A stretch of 64,000 bases of DNA from Alphaproteobacteria bacterium (lineage in GTDB: Bacteria > Pseudomonadota > Alphaproteobacteria > Micavibrionales > Micavibrionaceae): NCBI GenBank assembly GCA_021775955.1, contig JAJFGU010000004.1:370180-434179 (forward strand), given 5' to 3'. Positions 37,840 through 47,002 of the stretch are shown in pieces. The position numbers and the translations under genes are program-made. The notes below the pieces were generated by a model. That model made no database searches and was not told the origin of the DNA. It was given only the letters and a program-made list of their open reading frames with translations. Positions within the stretch are counted from its first letter, which is position 1; the number at the start of each line of letters is the position of its first letter.

Positions 37840-38832
37840 ATGGCACGTCCAGGTCGCCCAGCAATGCCGAAGCCAAATCTACATCCGCTCGTAGACTCGT
37901 TTCTAGATATGTTAACAACAGAGCGCGGAGCCGCCATGAACACGCGTCATGCCTATTGGCGTGACCTTGCTGATGTCAGCCTTTATCTTCGCGCCAAAAG
38001 ATCAACTGATGTTGATAAAGCAACAACAGACGATCTGAAAGCTTACCTCAAAGACCTTAGTGAAAAAGTGCACATCAAAGGTCAGCACAAAGGCAAGATC
38101 GCCGTTCGTACGGTGGCTCGTCGTTTGTCCGCTTTGCGTCAGTTCTATCGCTACATGGTATCGGAAGACATTCGTCAGGATGATCCGACATCGACAATTG
38201 AAAGCCCGAAACAGGGCCGCACATTGCCAAAAACTCTGAGCGAGGCTGAAGTTAGCTCTCTGATCAAAACAGCCGGCATGGGCACCAGCGGCGAAAGTGT
38301 TCGTCTGGTTTGCCTGATTGAAATGCTGTATGCCACTGGCCTGCGCGTTTCTGAACTTGTCGGTCTGCCGATGAGCGCCATTGGTGAGCAAAACCAGTTC
38401 CTGATGATCTCCGGTAAAGCCGGTCGTGAACGCATGGTCCCTCTTTCGGATCCGGCACAAAAAGCTATGCAGAACTACCTGGACCTTCGCAAGCAGTTTG
38501 TGGCATCCGATGACTCAGGAAGACAGGCACAATGGCTGTTCCCATCAAGAACGTCTGATAGCGGTCACCTGACACGTCAGCGTTTTGCGCAGCTTCTGAA
38601 AGACCTGGCCCGCGCAGCAGGCATCGAAGAGGGCAAGGTTAGCCCGCACATTCTTCGTCATGCTTTTGCAACGCATCTGCTGAGCCATGGTGCTGATTTG
38701 CGCTCTGTTCAGAAAATGCTTGGACACGCCGATATTGCGACGACACAAATTTACACGCATATCGTTGGCGACAAGATGAAAAAGACGGTGAAAGACAAGC
38801 ACCCTCTGTCCAAAACTGGAACAGACAGCTAA
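37840..38832 (+). CDS. xerD: Tyrosine recombinase XerD-like
   Basis: Site-specific recombinase that, with XerC, resolves chromosome dimers at dif. The 330-residue protein has the N-terminal core-binding SAM-like domain and the complete catalytic set: Arg in ATGLRVSELVG, Lys in SGKAGRERMVPL, HxxR in PHILRHAFATHLL, His in MLGHADIATT and Tyr in QIYTHIV. A strong AAGGAGAAAAA site precedes the ATG. Placement after the aroK divergent transcript is typical of a housekeeping XerD, and no integrase-type mobile cargo is seen. A clear terminator follows. Confidence 0.93.
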   Translation: MARPGRPAMPKPNLHPLVDSFLDMLTTERGAAMNTRHAYWRDLADVSLYLRAKRSTDVDKATTDDLKAYLKDLSEKVHIKGQHKGKIAVRTVARRLSALRQFYRYMVSEDIRQDDPTSTIESPKQGRTLPKTLSEAEVSSLIKTAGMGTSGESVRLVCLIEMLYATGLRVSELVGLPMSAIGEQNQFLMISGKAGRERMVPLSDPAQKAMQNYLDLRKQFVASDDSGRQAQWLFPSRTSDSGHLTRQRFAQLLKDLARAAGIEEGKVSPHILRHAFATHLLSHGADLRSVQKMLGHADIATTQIYTHIVGDKMKKTVKDKHPLSKTGTDS

Positions 38833-38855
38833 TACGTCAAACATAAATACGATTC

Positions 38856-38905
38856 AAATCAGGCAGGCAATGTGGTAAACATGTCTGCCTGATTTATTAT
38901 ATTTA
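38856..38905 (+). terminator. Terminator after xerD
   Basis: Perfect 11-base stem AAATCAGGCAG / CTGCCTGATTT (38856-38866 with 38885-38895). Inner bases ATGT/ACAT can extend it. It is followed by the AT-rich TATTATATTT. Confidence 0.75.
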
Positions 38906-38932
38906 GGCCCTAACCCCTTGGGAGCATAAAAG

Positions 38933-39877
38933 GTGTCTCTGGATTTTGAAAAACCGATATTAGAGCTCGAAGGCAAGATCGCTGAACTGCGCCATGTCAG
39001 CAGCGATAACCGGGTCAATATCGCCGACGAGATTACCCGTATGCAGGGCAAGGCGGATAAGCTCCTGATACAAACCTACAGCAAGCTGAGCCCCGCCCAG
39101 AAAGTCCAGGTCGCACGGCATCAGGAACGTCCGCATTTTTGCGATTATATTAAATATCTCATTACCGATTTTACACCGCTGGCGGGGGATAGAAGCTTTG
39201 CCGAAGACCATGCTTTGATCGGTGGACTTGGCCGCTTTAAAGGTGAGGCTTGCGTCATTATTGGCCATGAAAAAGGTCACGACACACAAAGCCGGGTAAA
39301 ACATAATTTTGGCATGGCCCGCCCCGAAGGCTATCGCAAAGCGCAACGCCTGATGAAAATGGCCGAGCGCTTTCAGCTCCCCGTTATTACCCTTGTTGAT
39401 ACGGCCGGTGCCTATCCCGGCAAGGGCGCAGAAGAGCGCGGTCAGTCCGAAGCCATTGCAAAATCGATTGAGTCCTGCCTGCGCGCCGAAGTGCCGATTG
39501 TCTCCGTCATTATCGGCGAAGGCGGCTCCGGCGGCGCGATCGCCATTGCCGTGGCCGACCGGCTTTATATGTTGGAGCATTCTATCTATTCGGTGATTTC
39601 ACCAGAAGGCTGCGCCTCAATCCTCTGGCGCAGCGGATCTTACGCTGAAGAAGCTGCCACGGCCCTCAAACTGACGGCGCAGGATTTGTACAAATTCAAG
39701 CTGATAGACGGAATTATTGATGAACCAATTGGCGGCGCCCACCGCAGAAAAGAAGAAACGATGGAAAATGTCAGCCGGCAAATCGAAAAAGCTCTTGGCG
39801 ACCTGACACCCTGGGACCAGGGCTCATTAATTCAAAACAGGCGCAGCAAATTCATCGCGCAAAGCCGAAACCTCTAA
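38933..39877 (+). CDS. accA: Acetyl-CoA carboxylase carboxyltransferase subunit alpha
   Basis: Alpha subunit of the carboxyltransferase that makes malonyl-CoA for fatty-acid synthesis. The 314-residue protein starts at a GTG (preceded by GGGAG and AAAAGG) with [18 protein letters not shown]. It has the crotonase-like core: [72 protein letters not shown], all family hallmarks. It is downstream of the xerD terminator and so is transcribed separately. Confidence 0.97.
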   Translation: MSLDFEKPILELEGKIAELRHVSSDNRVNIADEITRMQGKADKLLIQTYSKLSPAQKVQVARHQERPHFCDYIKYLITDFTPLAGDRSFAEDHALIGGLGRFKGEACVIIGHEKGHDTQSRVKHNFGMARPEGYRKAQRLMKMAERFQLPVITLVDTAGAYPGKGAEERGQSEAIAKSIESCLRAEVPIVSVIIGEGGSGGAIAIAVADRLYMLEHSIYSVISPEGCASILWRSGSYAEEAATALKLTAQDLYKFKLIDGIIDEPIGGAHRRKEETMENVSRQIEKALGDLTPWDQGSLIQNRRSKFIAQSRNL

Positions 39878-39898
39878 ACAAAACTCCTACAGCGAAAC

Positions 39899-40342
39899 TT
39901 AAACGGCCGTGTGGTTACTATTATTTTGAAACACGGCTTCGTCGCCCATAAGGTCCGTACGATCTTTCTTTGTCTGAAAGAAGTACGTGTACTCGCTTGG
40001 AATACGCGCTCTTTGTTTCATGTATTCGAAATTACCATGACCGGCATTGCGATGCCCACCTTCGGTTGTCGCAGAACGAAAATACAACATCAGGAACACC
40101 CGAATTGCCGCCGTCAAAGATGTCTTTTTGTTTTTACGAACATAGATCAAAGAGCAGATGTCATGAATGCTGCAACGTTCGCGTTTTGCAATCTCTCTTA
40201 GTGCCATCCACATCTCAGGCTCCAGCCTGACAGACGTCCTGCGCCCGAAAATAGTGATATTACGGCTTACTAATGTGCTTTTTGCCTCTTGTGATATTTG
40301 ATCAATTTCACTCTCTAGTGTGTCTTCCATTGTGTCCTCCAA
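39899..40342 (-). CDS. Ribbon-helix-helix (RHH_4) protein
   Basis: A 147-residue protein whose central part matches the alphaproteobacterial RHH_4 domain: NITIFGRRTSVRLEPEMWMALREIAKRERCSIHDICSLI, then LTAAIRVFLMLYFR. The first strand and two helices would form the DNA-binding dimer. The N-terminal acidic 30 residues and the C-terminal segment with HRNAGHGNFEYMKQRARIP are extensions. The start has the excellent site GGAGGACACA. Direct TGTGTAT/GGGTGTAT-like repeats upstream could be autoregulatory sites. Targets unknown. Confidence 0.82.
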   Translation of the reverse strand: MEDTMEDTLESEIDQISQEAKSTLVSRNITIFGRRTSVRLEPEMWMALREIAKRERCSIHDICSLIYVRKNKKTSLTAAIRVFLMLYFRSATTEGGHRNAGHGNFEYMKQRARIPSEYTYFFQTKKDRTDLMGDEAVFQNNSNHTAV

Positions 40343-40460
40343 TGAATCGAACTGTGAACTAAGGATACACCCAATATAAACCTTAGGTTGTGCTAAGATG
40401 GTAAATACACCCTATAGTATACACTCGGTGATTTCAACTATAACGCGAGAAAAATTTTAA

Positions 40461-40739
40461 TCAAAGGGTATAAGATTCTTTTGGTGCCTTTGCCTGAACG
40501 GAAAGCGCATGAACAGGGCCGGAGAGCTCCTGCTTCAAAATGTTATGAACCATACGCTGACGCTCGATACGACTTTTCCCTTCAAACCGGGAGGATACGA
40601 TTCTCAATTTGAAATGACTTTCCCCGGAGCCGTCATGGCCCGCATGACCAAGATGTTTGTCACTTTCGTTGATAAGCTCGAGAAACTCTGGCTCAAAAGC
40701 CGCTTCCAGCTTTGTTTTTATTTGATCGGCTACAGACAT
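40461..40739 (-). CDS. bolA: BolA family protein
   Basis: A 92-residue BolA-like protein, which usually pairs with monothiol glutaredoxins to bind 2Fe-2S clusters. The conserved SDKHLGHAGHDGSGESHFKLRIVS and the C-terminal RIERQRMVHNILKQELSGPVHALSVQAKAP helix-turn-strand are present. It is divergent from the DnaJ-like gene with only 17 bases between start codons, so promoters of each lie within the other. The four-gene order BolA/DnaJ/CobS/CobT is characteristic of alphaproteobacteria. Confidence 0.93.
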   Translation of the reverse strand: MSVADQIKTKLEAAFEPEFLELINESDKHLGHAGHDGSGESHFKLRIVSSRFEGKSRIERQRMVHNILKQELSGPVHALSVQAKAPKESYTL

Positions 40740-40749
40740 ACGTTATAAT
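40722..40749 (+). promoter_or_regulatory. Promoter giving a nearly leaderless dnaJ-like transcript
   Basis: TTGATC (40722-40727), 16-base spacer, TATAAT (40744-40749). The ATG of the DnaJ-like gene is only seven bases after the -10 box, so transcription would start at or just before the initiation codon. The -35 box lies in bolA. Confidence 0.55.
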
Positions 40750-40756
40750 ATAAGGC

Positions 40757-41377
40757 ATGCCGAGAATAAAGTTAAAGCCGCAATCGCCGGAATACGAAGA
40801 AAAAGACAAAAAGACACAGAATCATCGCTGTGAGATGCCCGGCTGCCCCGAATCGGCCGAGCACAAAGCCCCCAAACACAGAGGGCTGGATGACCATTAC
40901 CACTTCTGTATTAATCATGTGCGCGAATATAACGTGGCCTGGGACTTTTTCTCCGGCATGTCGAATACCGAGGTTGAAGATCACATGATGAGCAGCATCT
41001 ATGGCGACCGACCGACCTGGAAATACGGCGTCGAGGGCGATGCGGAAGATAATTTACACCGCAAGGCCTGGCAGAATTATCACTACACCAATGAAAAACC
41101 GGGACAAAACGGCCACGCAAACGGCACCAATGGCGGTGGCGGTTTCCGCGCGGCGAAAAACTCACCAGAATTTGAGGCCATGGCGATTATGGGACTGGAA
41201 GCGCCGGTAACACTGGACACGATTAAATCCAAATACAAAGAGCTGGCAAAAAAACATCATCCCGATTTAAATCAGGGCTGCGAAAAATCGGAAGAGCTTC
41301 TCAAACATATCAATATGTCCTATACGATACTGAAGCTCGCTTATGAGCAGTTCGAACAATTGCCGGAACGTAATTAA
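40757..41377 (+). CDS. DnaJ-domain protein with Zn-like N-terminus
   Basis: A 206-residue protein. The J domain is at the C-terminus (about 140-200): AIMGLEAPVTLDTIKSKYKELAKKHHPDLNQG with the HPD tripeptide that stimulates DnaK. The N-terminal part has CEMPGCPESAEHKAPKHRGLDDHYHFCINHVREYN, a Cys/His cluster that could bind zinc, and WDFFSGMS. A Gly/Asn-rich linker joins the two. It is not a full DnaJ; it probably recruits DnaK to a specific client. It overlaps no gene but faces bolA. Confidence 0.9.
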   Translation: MPRIKLKPQSPEYEEKDKKTQNHRCEMPGCPESAEHKAPKHRGLDDHYHFCINHVREYNVAWDFFSGMSNTEVEDHMMSSIYGDRPTWKYGVEGDAEDNLHRKAWQNYHYTNEKPGQNGHANGTNGGGGFRAAKNSPEFEAMAIMGLEAPVTLDTIKSKYKELAKKHHPDLNQGCEKSEELLKHINMSYTILKLAYEQFEQLPERN

Positions 41378-41387
41378 ACCGAAACAT

Positions 41388-41466
41388 GTCATCCTGAAAC
41401 GTCGCAGACGTTGAAGGATCTAAAGCAACAAAGAAAGATTCTTCAGCGCAAGCGCTTCAGAATGAC
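41388..41466. repeat. GTCAT-bounded palindromic element 3
   Basis: Begins GTCATCCTGAA, ends TTCAGAATGAC, and holds hairpins AACGTC-GCA-GACGTT and AGCGC-AA-GCGCT. It sits between the DnaJ-like gene and cobS and ends only 15 bases before the cobS ATG, so it forms most of the cobS leader. Confidence 0.75.
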
Positions 41467-41481
41467 AAAAAGAGAAATAAA

Positions 41482-42543
41482 ATGCCCGAAGACAAAAACA
41501 ATGAGCCTCAGATGGATCAAACGCCGATGTCGTTTGACGTCACCTCGCTCACGCCCAATAGCGGCAAATACACCAGCATTCCCGACACCAAATACAAGGT
41601 GCGCGAAACCTTCGGCCTCGATCTCGACTGGGAGGTACCCGGCTTTACCGACGATCACCCGAATGTACCGGCAATAGATAAAACCTATCAATTCGACCAT
41701 GACACGACCATGGCCATCCTCGCCGGGTTTGCGCATAACCGCCGCGTGATGATCCAGGGCTATCACGGCACCGGCAAGTCCACCCATATTGAGCAAGTCG
41801 CCGCGCGGCTGAAATGGCCCTGCGTGCGCATCAATCTGGATTCCCATGTCAGCCGCGTCGATCTGATCGGCAAAGATGCCATTACGCTGCAGGAAGGCAA
41901 GCAGATAACCCAATGGAAAGAGGGCCTGCTGCCTTGGGCGATTCAAAATCCCGTGGCGCTGGTCTTTGATGAATATGACGCCGGTCGTCCCGATGTGATG
42001 TTCGTTATTCAGCGCGTGCTAGAGGCCGAAGGCCGCCTGACGCTGCTCGATCAGAATATGATTATCCGCCCGCACCCGGCGTTTCGGCTGTTCTCTACCG
42101 CTAACACGGTCGGGCTGGGCGATACCACAGGGCTGTATCACGGCACCCAGCAAATCAATCAGGGCCAGATGGATAGATGGAACATCGTGGTGACGCTCAA
42201 TTATCTTGCCCATGAGAATGAAATGAATATCGTGCTCGCCAAGCTGCCGCAATTTGCCAATGACGAAGGCCGTGACAATGTCGACAAAATGGTACGGCTG
42301 GCCGATCTGACCCGCGAAGGATTTATCAATGGCGATTTGTCGACATTAATGTCCCCGCGCACGGTTTTGACCTGGGCGGAGAACACGTTGATCTTCTCTG
42401 ACCGCGATATCGCGTTCCAGCTTTCGTTTTTGAACAAATGCGATGAAACCGAGCGCCCGATCGTTGCCGAGTATTACCAGCGCTGCTTTGATGTTGAACT
42501 GCCCGAAAGCGCAATCAGGAAGCCCGCCGTCGCGGCGGAATAG
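41482..42543 (+). CDS. cobS: CobS-type AAA+ ATPase (cobaltochelatase subunit homologue)
   Basis: A 353-residue MoxR/CobS-type AAA+ ATPase. The N-terminal segment [28 protein letters not shown] is CobS-specific. Walker A is [10 protein letters not shown], Walker B is [14 protein letters not shown], and sensor-1 is [33 protein letters not shown]. In aerobic cobalamin synthesis CobS and CobT form the ATPase for CobN. No cobN or other cob gene is in the window, so here it may serve another chelatase-like or chaperone role. cobT follows 21 bases later. Confidence 0.93.
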   Translation: MPEDKNNEPQMDQTPMSFDVTSLTPNSGKYTSIPDTKYKVRETFGLDLDWEVPGFTDDHPNVPAIDKTYQFDHDTTMAILAGFAHNRRVMIQGYHGTGKSTHIEQVAARLKWPCVRINLDSHVSRVDLIGKDAITLQEGKQITQWKEGLLPWAIQNPVALVFDEYDAGRPDVMFVIQRVLEAEGRLTLLDQNMIIRPHPAFRLFSTANTVGLGDTTGLYHGTQQINQGQMDRWNIVVTLNYLAHENEMNIVLAKLPQFANDEGRDNVDKMVRLADLTREGFINGDLSTLMSPRTVLTWAENTLIFSDRDIAFQLSFLNKCDETERPIVAEYYQRCFDVELPESAIRKPAVAAE

Positions 42544-42564
42544 CCGGCCATTTAAGGCAAAACT

Positions 42565-44388
42565 ATGAGCGAAAATCAGCAAAACCGCAATCTTGAGCAA
42601 TTCAAAAACGCCACCACCATTGCCTTGAAAACCATGGCCGGGAAAAAGGGGCTCGACGTCACCTTTTCCGCCAATGAGTCGCCGACCGGCGGTGTTACAT
42701 CCACATTACGCCCGCGCTTACCCCTGCCCGATCACAATATGAACGCCGAAAGCCTGCGCCTGATCCGCGGCTGCGCCGATGCGCATTCTTTGTTTATTGC
42801 CCATCACGATAAAAAGCTGCACGCGCAGCAGCGCCCGACAAATCCCGAGGCTCTGGCCGTTTTCGATGCGCTGGAGCAGGCGCGCTGCGAGGCTCTTGGT
42901 GCTACGGCCATGAACGGTGTCGCGGGCAATTTGGCCGCCGTGCTCGAGGAAAAGTGCAGCCGTCAGGGATTGGCCACTATTTCCGAACGCGATCCGAACA
43001 ACATGGCCGATGCGCTGCACATTCTTGCGCGGATGAATTTAACCGGCGAAGCACCGCCCCCTTCCGCAGAAAAGCTGGTCGCACTATGGCAGCCCTGGGT
43101 CAAAAAGCATCTCAAGAAAAATGATCTGGCGGCACTGAAAACCCTCATCAACGACCAGAAAGCCTTTGCTGAAAAAGCCAGCGCCTTGATCACCGAGCTC
43201 GACATCGACACCGGCGAAACCGGCTCTGACAGTCAGGAATCGGAGGACCAAGATGAACAAACCGATGACCAGACTGAAGAGGACAGGCCCGAAGACGACA
43301 CAAATCCCGACATGGAAGGCCTGGACGAATCCGGCGAAGGCGATTCCGACAGCGCGGAAACCGGCGCAGACGATGTTATGGAGGATATGGGTGATGACAG
43401 CGGCGATATGCCGGCCAACCCTCTCACCAACCGCTCTGAGGGCTTTATTCCCGGCCCCGAAGGCGCGTACACCATCTACACCGATCAGTTCGACGAGGAG
43501 GTTGATGCTGGCGAGCTTGCCGATCCGGGCGAGCTCACACGACTGCGCTCTATGCTCGACAAGCAGCTTTTCCACCACCAGACCATCATCACCAAGCTCG
43601 CCAACCGCTTGCAGCGTAAACTCATGGCCAAGCAGCGGCGCAGCTGGCAATTCGACCTTGAGGAAGGCATTCTCGACCCGACGCGGCTGGCCCGCGTGAT
43701 TGCCAACCCGAATGTGCCGCTGACCTTCAAGCAGGAAAAGGAAACCGAATTCCGCGATACCATCGTTTCCATTCTGATCGATAACTCTGGCTCGATGCGC
43801 GGGCGCCCAATCGCCATTGCCGCCATGACCACCGATATTATCGCGCGAACGCTGGAGCGCTGCCACGTCAAAACCGAAATCCTCGGCTTTACCACCCGCG
43901 CCTGGAAGGGCGGCAAATCCCGCGATCACTGGATGGAAGCAGGCCGCCCCCTGCACCCCGGACGGCTCAATGACGTGCGTCACATCATATATAAAGCCGC
44001 AGACGCGCCGATGCGCCGGACCAGGCGTAATCTGGGGTTAATGCTCAAAGAAGGGCTGCTCAAGGAGAATATCGACGGTGAAGCGCTGGTCTGGGCCCAT
44101 AACCGTCTGGCGCAAAGACCGGAATCGCGGAAAATTCTATTGGTGATTTCCGACGGCGCACCGGTGGATGACTCAACGCTTTCTGTCAATCCTTCCAATA
44201 TCTTAGAGCTTGATCTTCGCAATGTAATTGAATGGATTGAAATGCGCTCAAACGTCGAATTAACCGCCATCGGTATTGGGCACGATGTGACCCGCTATTA
44301 CCGCAAAGCATTAACAATCGCCGATGCGGACGAACTCGCCAGCGCCCTGGCCTCGCAACTGGCCGATTTGTTTGAAGACGACCAGTAA
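42565..44388 (+). CDS. cobT: CobT-type von Willebrand factor protein (cobaltochelatase subunit homologue)
   Basis: A 607-residue partner of CobS. It has an N-terminal CobT domain (about 1-210), a very acidic central stretch (about 215-290; [19 protein letters not shown]...), and a C-terminal VWA domain (about 395-600) with the MIDAS motif [10 protein letters not shown] and a later [11 protein letters not shown]. This matches CobT. The acidic linker is typical. The pair is adjacent to bolA-dnaJ in many alphaproteobacteria regardless of cobalamin status. Confidence 0.93.
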   Translation: MSENQQNRNLEQFKNATTIALKTMAGKKGLDVTFSANESPTGGVTSTLRPRLPLPDHNMNAESLRLIRGCADAHSLFIAHHDKKLHAQQRPTNPEALAVFDALEQARCEALGATAMNGVAGNLAAVLEEKCSRQGLATISERDPNNMADALHILARMNLTGEAPPPSAEKLVALWQPWVKKHLKKNDLAALKTLINDQKAFAEKASALITELDIDTGETGSDSQESEDQDEQTDDQTEEDRPEDDTNPDMEGLDESGEGDSDSAETGADDVMEDMGDDSGDMPANPLTNRSEGFIPGPEGAYTIYTDQFDEEVDAGELADPGELTRLRSMLDKQLFHHQTIITKLANRLQRKLMAKQRRSWQFDLEEGILDPTRLARVIANPNVPLTFKQEKETEFRDTIVSILIDNSGSMRGRPIAIAAMTTDIIARTLERCHVKTEILGFTTRAWKGGKSRDHWMEAGRPLHPGRLNDVRHIIYKAADAPMRRTRRNLGLMLKEGLLKENIDGEALVWAHNRLAQRPESRKILLVISDGAPVDDSTLSVNPSNILELDLRNVIEWIEMRSNVELTAIGIGHDVTRYYRKALTIADADELASALASQLADLFEDDQ

Positions 44389-44428
44389 AAACCTTGTCCT
44401 AAAGCGCCCAATCCCCTAATACAAAAGC

Positions 44429-45724
44429 ATGAGCAGCAATAAAGTCTACAAACCAAAGCCGGTGAGCGGTTTTCCTGAATATCTGCCCGAAGTACGGCTG
44501 GTGGAGCAGCAATGGCTCGATCATATCCGCCGGGTGTTTGAATCTTATGGGTTCTGCTCAGTTGAAACCCCGTCGGTGGAGGAGCTGGACGTGCTCTCGG
44601 CCAAGGGCGAGGTCGATAAGGAAATCTATGTGCTCGAGCGCCTGCACAAGGAAGAAGGCGGCAAAGACGCCCGCCTGGCCCTGCATTTCGACCAGACCGT
44701 GCCACTGGCGCGCTATGTCGCTCAGCATTTCAACGATTTAACGTTCCCGTTTAAACGCTATCAGATGCAGCGCGTCTGGCGCGGGGAGCGGCCCCAGGCC
44801 GGGCGCTTTCGTGAGTTCACACAATGCGATATCGATGTGATTAATGTCGATTCTCTGCCGCTGCATTTTGACGCGGAAATGCCGGCTATCATCTGGGAGA
44901 CGCTCTCCTCCCTGCCCGGTATGGAGAATGAGAAGATTCAACTGCGGATTAGCAATCGGAAAATTTTGATTGGACTACTTGAGGGCAAAACAAACAATAT
45001 TCCTGAAGCTCTTCGGATCATCGATAAAATTGAAAAAATTGGAAAAGATGAAGTTACAAAATTACTCTCTAAAGATTGTGCAATTGATGATGAAAATATA
45101 AAAATTATTATGAACTTAGTCGGGCACGACGGCTATTACATCCTTCAGGACCTTACGGCATCGAATGAAATGATGGCTCAAGGTATGGAAGAAATTAAAT
45201 TTGTTAAAGAACAACTCTCAAACCTCCCCGAAGAAGCTGTAAAAGTGGATTTATCCATCGTCCGTGGTCTCGATTATTACACCGGCACGGTTTACGAGAC
45301 GGTGTTTACCGACGATCCCGGCTATGGCTCGATCTGTTCCGGCGGGCGTTATGATGATCTGGCCGGACAGTACATCAACAAGGCCCTGCCCGGCGTTGGA
45401 ATCTCGATCGGCTTTTCGCGCTTATTTGCAAAGCTTCTGGAACAGGGAAAATTACCGATAGCCCGCAAATCCCCGGCTGATGTTTTGATGTTGTTGCCCG
45501 CCGATGACCAGCACGACAAAGCCACAGAAGCTGCACAAACCCTGCGCAAAAACGGCCACAATGTCGAAATGTATCACAAGGCACAAAAACTACAGAAACA
45601 ACTTTCCTATGCCGAGAAAAAAGGAATCCCTTACGTTTGGTTCCCGGGCGATGGCGAAGTCAAAGACATGGCCACCGGCGAGCAAGTCAAAGCCGATCCG
45701 CAAAGCTGGACGCCTCATGAATAA
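44429..45724 (+). CDS. hisS: Histidine-tRNA ligase
   Basis: Class II synthetase charging tRNA-His. Motif 2 is VWRGERPQAGRFREFTQCDIDV, the histidine-binding motif is VRGLDYYTGTVYET, and motif 3 is LPGVGISIGFSRLF; the C-terminal anticodon domain follows. Residues about 185-273 (44985-45250) form the insertion domain and are encoded by strikingly AT-rich DNA compared with both flanks, though the frame is intact. The protein is functional in appearance. Its stop overlaps the start of the next gene (ATGAATAA). Confidence 0.95.
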   Translation: MSSNKVYKPKPVSGFPEYLPEVRLVEQQWLDHIRRVFESYGFCSVETPSVEELDVLSAKGEVDKEIYVLERLHKEEGGKDARLALHFDQTVPLARYVAQHFNDLTFPFKRYQMQRVWRGERPQAGRFREFTQCDIDVINVDSLPLHFDAEMPAIIWETLSSLPGMENEKIQLRISNRKILIGLLEGKTNNIPEALRIIDKIEKIGKDEVTKLLSKDCAIDDENIKIIMNLVGHDGYYILQDLTASNEMMAQGMEEIKFVKEQLSNLPEEAVKVDLSIVRGLDYYTGTVYETVFTDDPGYGSICSGGRYDDLAGQYINKALPGVGISIGFSRLFAKLLEQGKLPIARKSPADVLMLLPADDQHDKATEAAQTLRKNGHNVEMYHKAQKLQKQLSYAEKKGIPYVWFPGDGEVKDMATGEQVKADPQSWTPHE

Positions 45725-46418
45725 AATTTCGTCATTGCGAGGCAGCAACGCTGACGAAGCAATCCAGAATCTTTCTTTACAGCTCTGGATTGCTTCGCTA
45801 ACGCTCGCAATGACAATATTGGTAATGATCCTGCCGTCTCTGGCGCTGGCAGCGGAACCCTCGACCTACTCCCCCGAGACCTGCAACTTCGCCATTACCT
45901 TTCCGGACAAGCCCTATATCTCCCGGCGCTGCGACGATGATGACCAGAGCCGCTGCTATGACATGGTGTCGTATACCCAGGTCTATCCGATTTCCGCCAC
46001 CGTCAATTTCCGCGTGATCTGCAATCCGGTCGGCGAAGACATTTACAAGCAATATAGCGGCGAAGTGATGGAAGCCACGGTCAAAGCCATGACCAAGCGC
46101 AGTGTTGTGCAAACCTTTGAAAGCAGCTTTCGCGAAGAAACTCACTACAAACAGGCCGGGCTGGTCGGCGAGGGCAAGGTCGGCCTCACCCCGACGATTT
46201 ACATTGCCCAGCTCTGGATCAGCCACAGCTCCATCCTATCCGTCGAAGCCGAGCTGATCGGACAGCCACATGATGAAGCGGACCAGCTCTTCAGTTCGGT
46301 TCTTAAAAGTGTTCGCTTTGTCGAGGAAGAAGAGAATCAAGAGAACGAGTCAAAAGAAAAACCGGAAGAAAAGAAAGAGAAAAAAGAAATCAAACCGTCT
46401 CAGACGCCAAACCCTTAA
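45717..46418 (+). CDS. Secreted protein whose N-terminus is encoded by a palindromic repeat
   Basis: The ATG at 45717 overlaps the hisS stop. The first 33 residues (MNKISSLRGSNADEAIQ... to SLTLAMT) are the translation of palindromic element 4, followed in the same frame by TILVMILPSLALAAEPSTYSP, a hydrophobic core and AxA-like cleavage site. The mature part (about residues 48-200: CNFAITFPDKPYISRRCDDDDQSRCYDMVSYTQ, FRVICNPVGEDIYKQYSGEV, SILSVEAELIGQP) has paired cysteines and resembles a compact periplasmic domain that I do not recognise. The tail is Glu/Lys-rich. An internal ATG at 45810 could restore a short signal peptide without the repeat. Confidence 0.75.
   Translation: MNKISSLRGSNADEAIQNLSLQLWIASLTLAMTILVMILPSLALAAEPSTYSPETCNFAITFPDKPYISRRCDDDDQSRCYDMVSYTQVYPISATVNFRVICNPVGEDIYKQYSGEVMEATVKAMTKRSVVQTFESSFREETHYKQAGLVGEGKVGLTPTIYIAQLWISHSSILSVEAELIGQPHDEADQLFSSVLKSVRFVEEEENQENESKEKPEEKKEKKEIKPSQTPNP
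45731..45814. repeat. GTCAT-bounded palindromic element 4, inside a coding region
   Basis: Perfect outer arms GTCATTGCGAG / CTCGCAATGAC and inner arms GAAGCAATCCAGA / TCTGGATTGCTTC. It is 84 bases (28 codons), lies wholly inside the start of the secreted-protein gene, and keeps the frame. Confidence 0.85.
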
Positions 46419-46803
46419 TCCGTTCCACCATGGCAAAGAAACCGCTGCGGCGGTTGGGGGACAGATGCTGATCCAGCCCAATTGTGGTAAACATCTCTTC
46501 AATATTAATGGACGGAATTTCGGATAACTTCTTATCCTGATACGCCACCACCAAAAGCGCGATCAGCCCGCGCACAATATGCGCATCACTATCGGCGGTA
46601 AAATGAAAGACATCATCGGTCACATCCGCCTGCATCCATACGCGTGATGTGCAGCCCTGCACCATATTTTCATCACTCTTCAACGACTCATCCATCGCCG
46701 GCAATTTGCGCCCCAGATCGATCAAATAACGATAGCGCTCCTCCCAGTCATCAAACAGGGAAAAGTTTTCGATAGTCTCGCCTATGCTGCTGTGCAGTGT
46801 CAT
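46390..46803 (-). CDS. sufE: SufE family Fe-S assembly protein
   Basis: A 137-residue sulfur acceptor that takes persulfide from the cysteine desulfurase SufS. The conserved core is YLIDLGRKLPAMDESLKSDENMVQGCTSRVWM, with the active cysteine in VQGCTS, and the C-terminal NRRSGFFAMVERIK motif is normal. No suf operon is nearby. The gene converges on the secreted-protein gene with a 29-base overlap and diverges from clpX across 199 bases. Confidence 0.95.
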   Translation of the reverse strand: MTLHSSIGETIENFSLFDDWEERYRYLIDLGRKLPAMDESLKSDENMVQGCTSRVWMQADVTDDVFHFTADSDAHIVRGLIALLVVAYQDKKLSEIPSINIEEMFTTIGLDQHLSPNRRSGFFAMVERIKGLASETV

Positions 46804-47002
46804 TTATCATATTCCATTAATGTCTTCGATACTCTTCTTATATTATAATCGTAGTGTAGGGCAACAGGCTCACTTGTGAACAAAAGCTTGTTTTATCAGT
46901 GTGAAAATATAACTTCATTGATATAGGGGCTTGCGCAGTGTGGTGCCAGTTGGCAGATTGAAGTTAGTATAACTTTTGTAATAGACGGGAAAGTCATAAA
47001 AG

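Noticed and set aside
43084..43983. 299-codon open frame antisense to cobT
   Set aside because: It mirrors the codon bias of cobT, has no ribosome site or recognisable domain, and cobT is certain.
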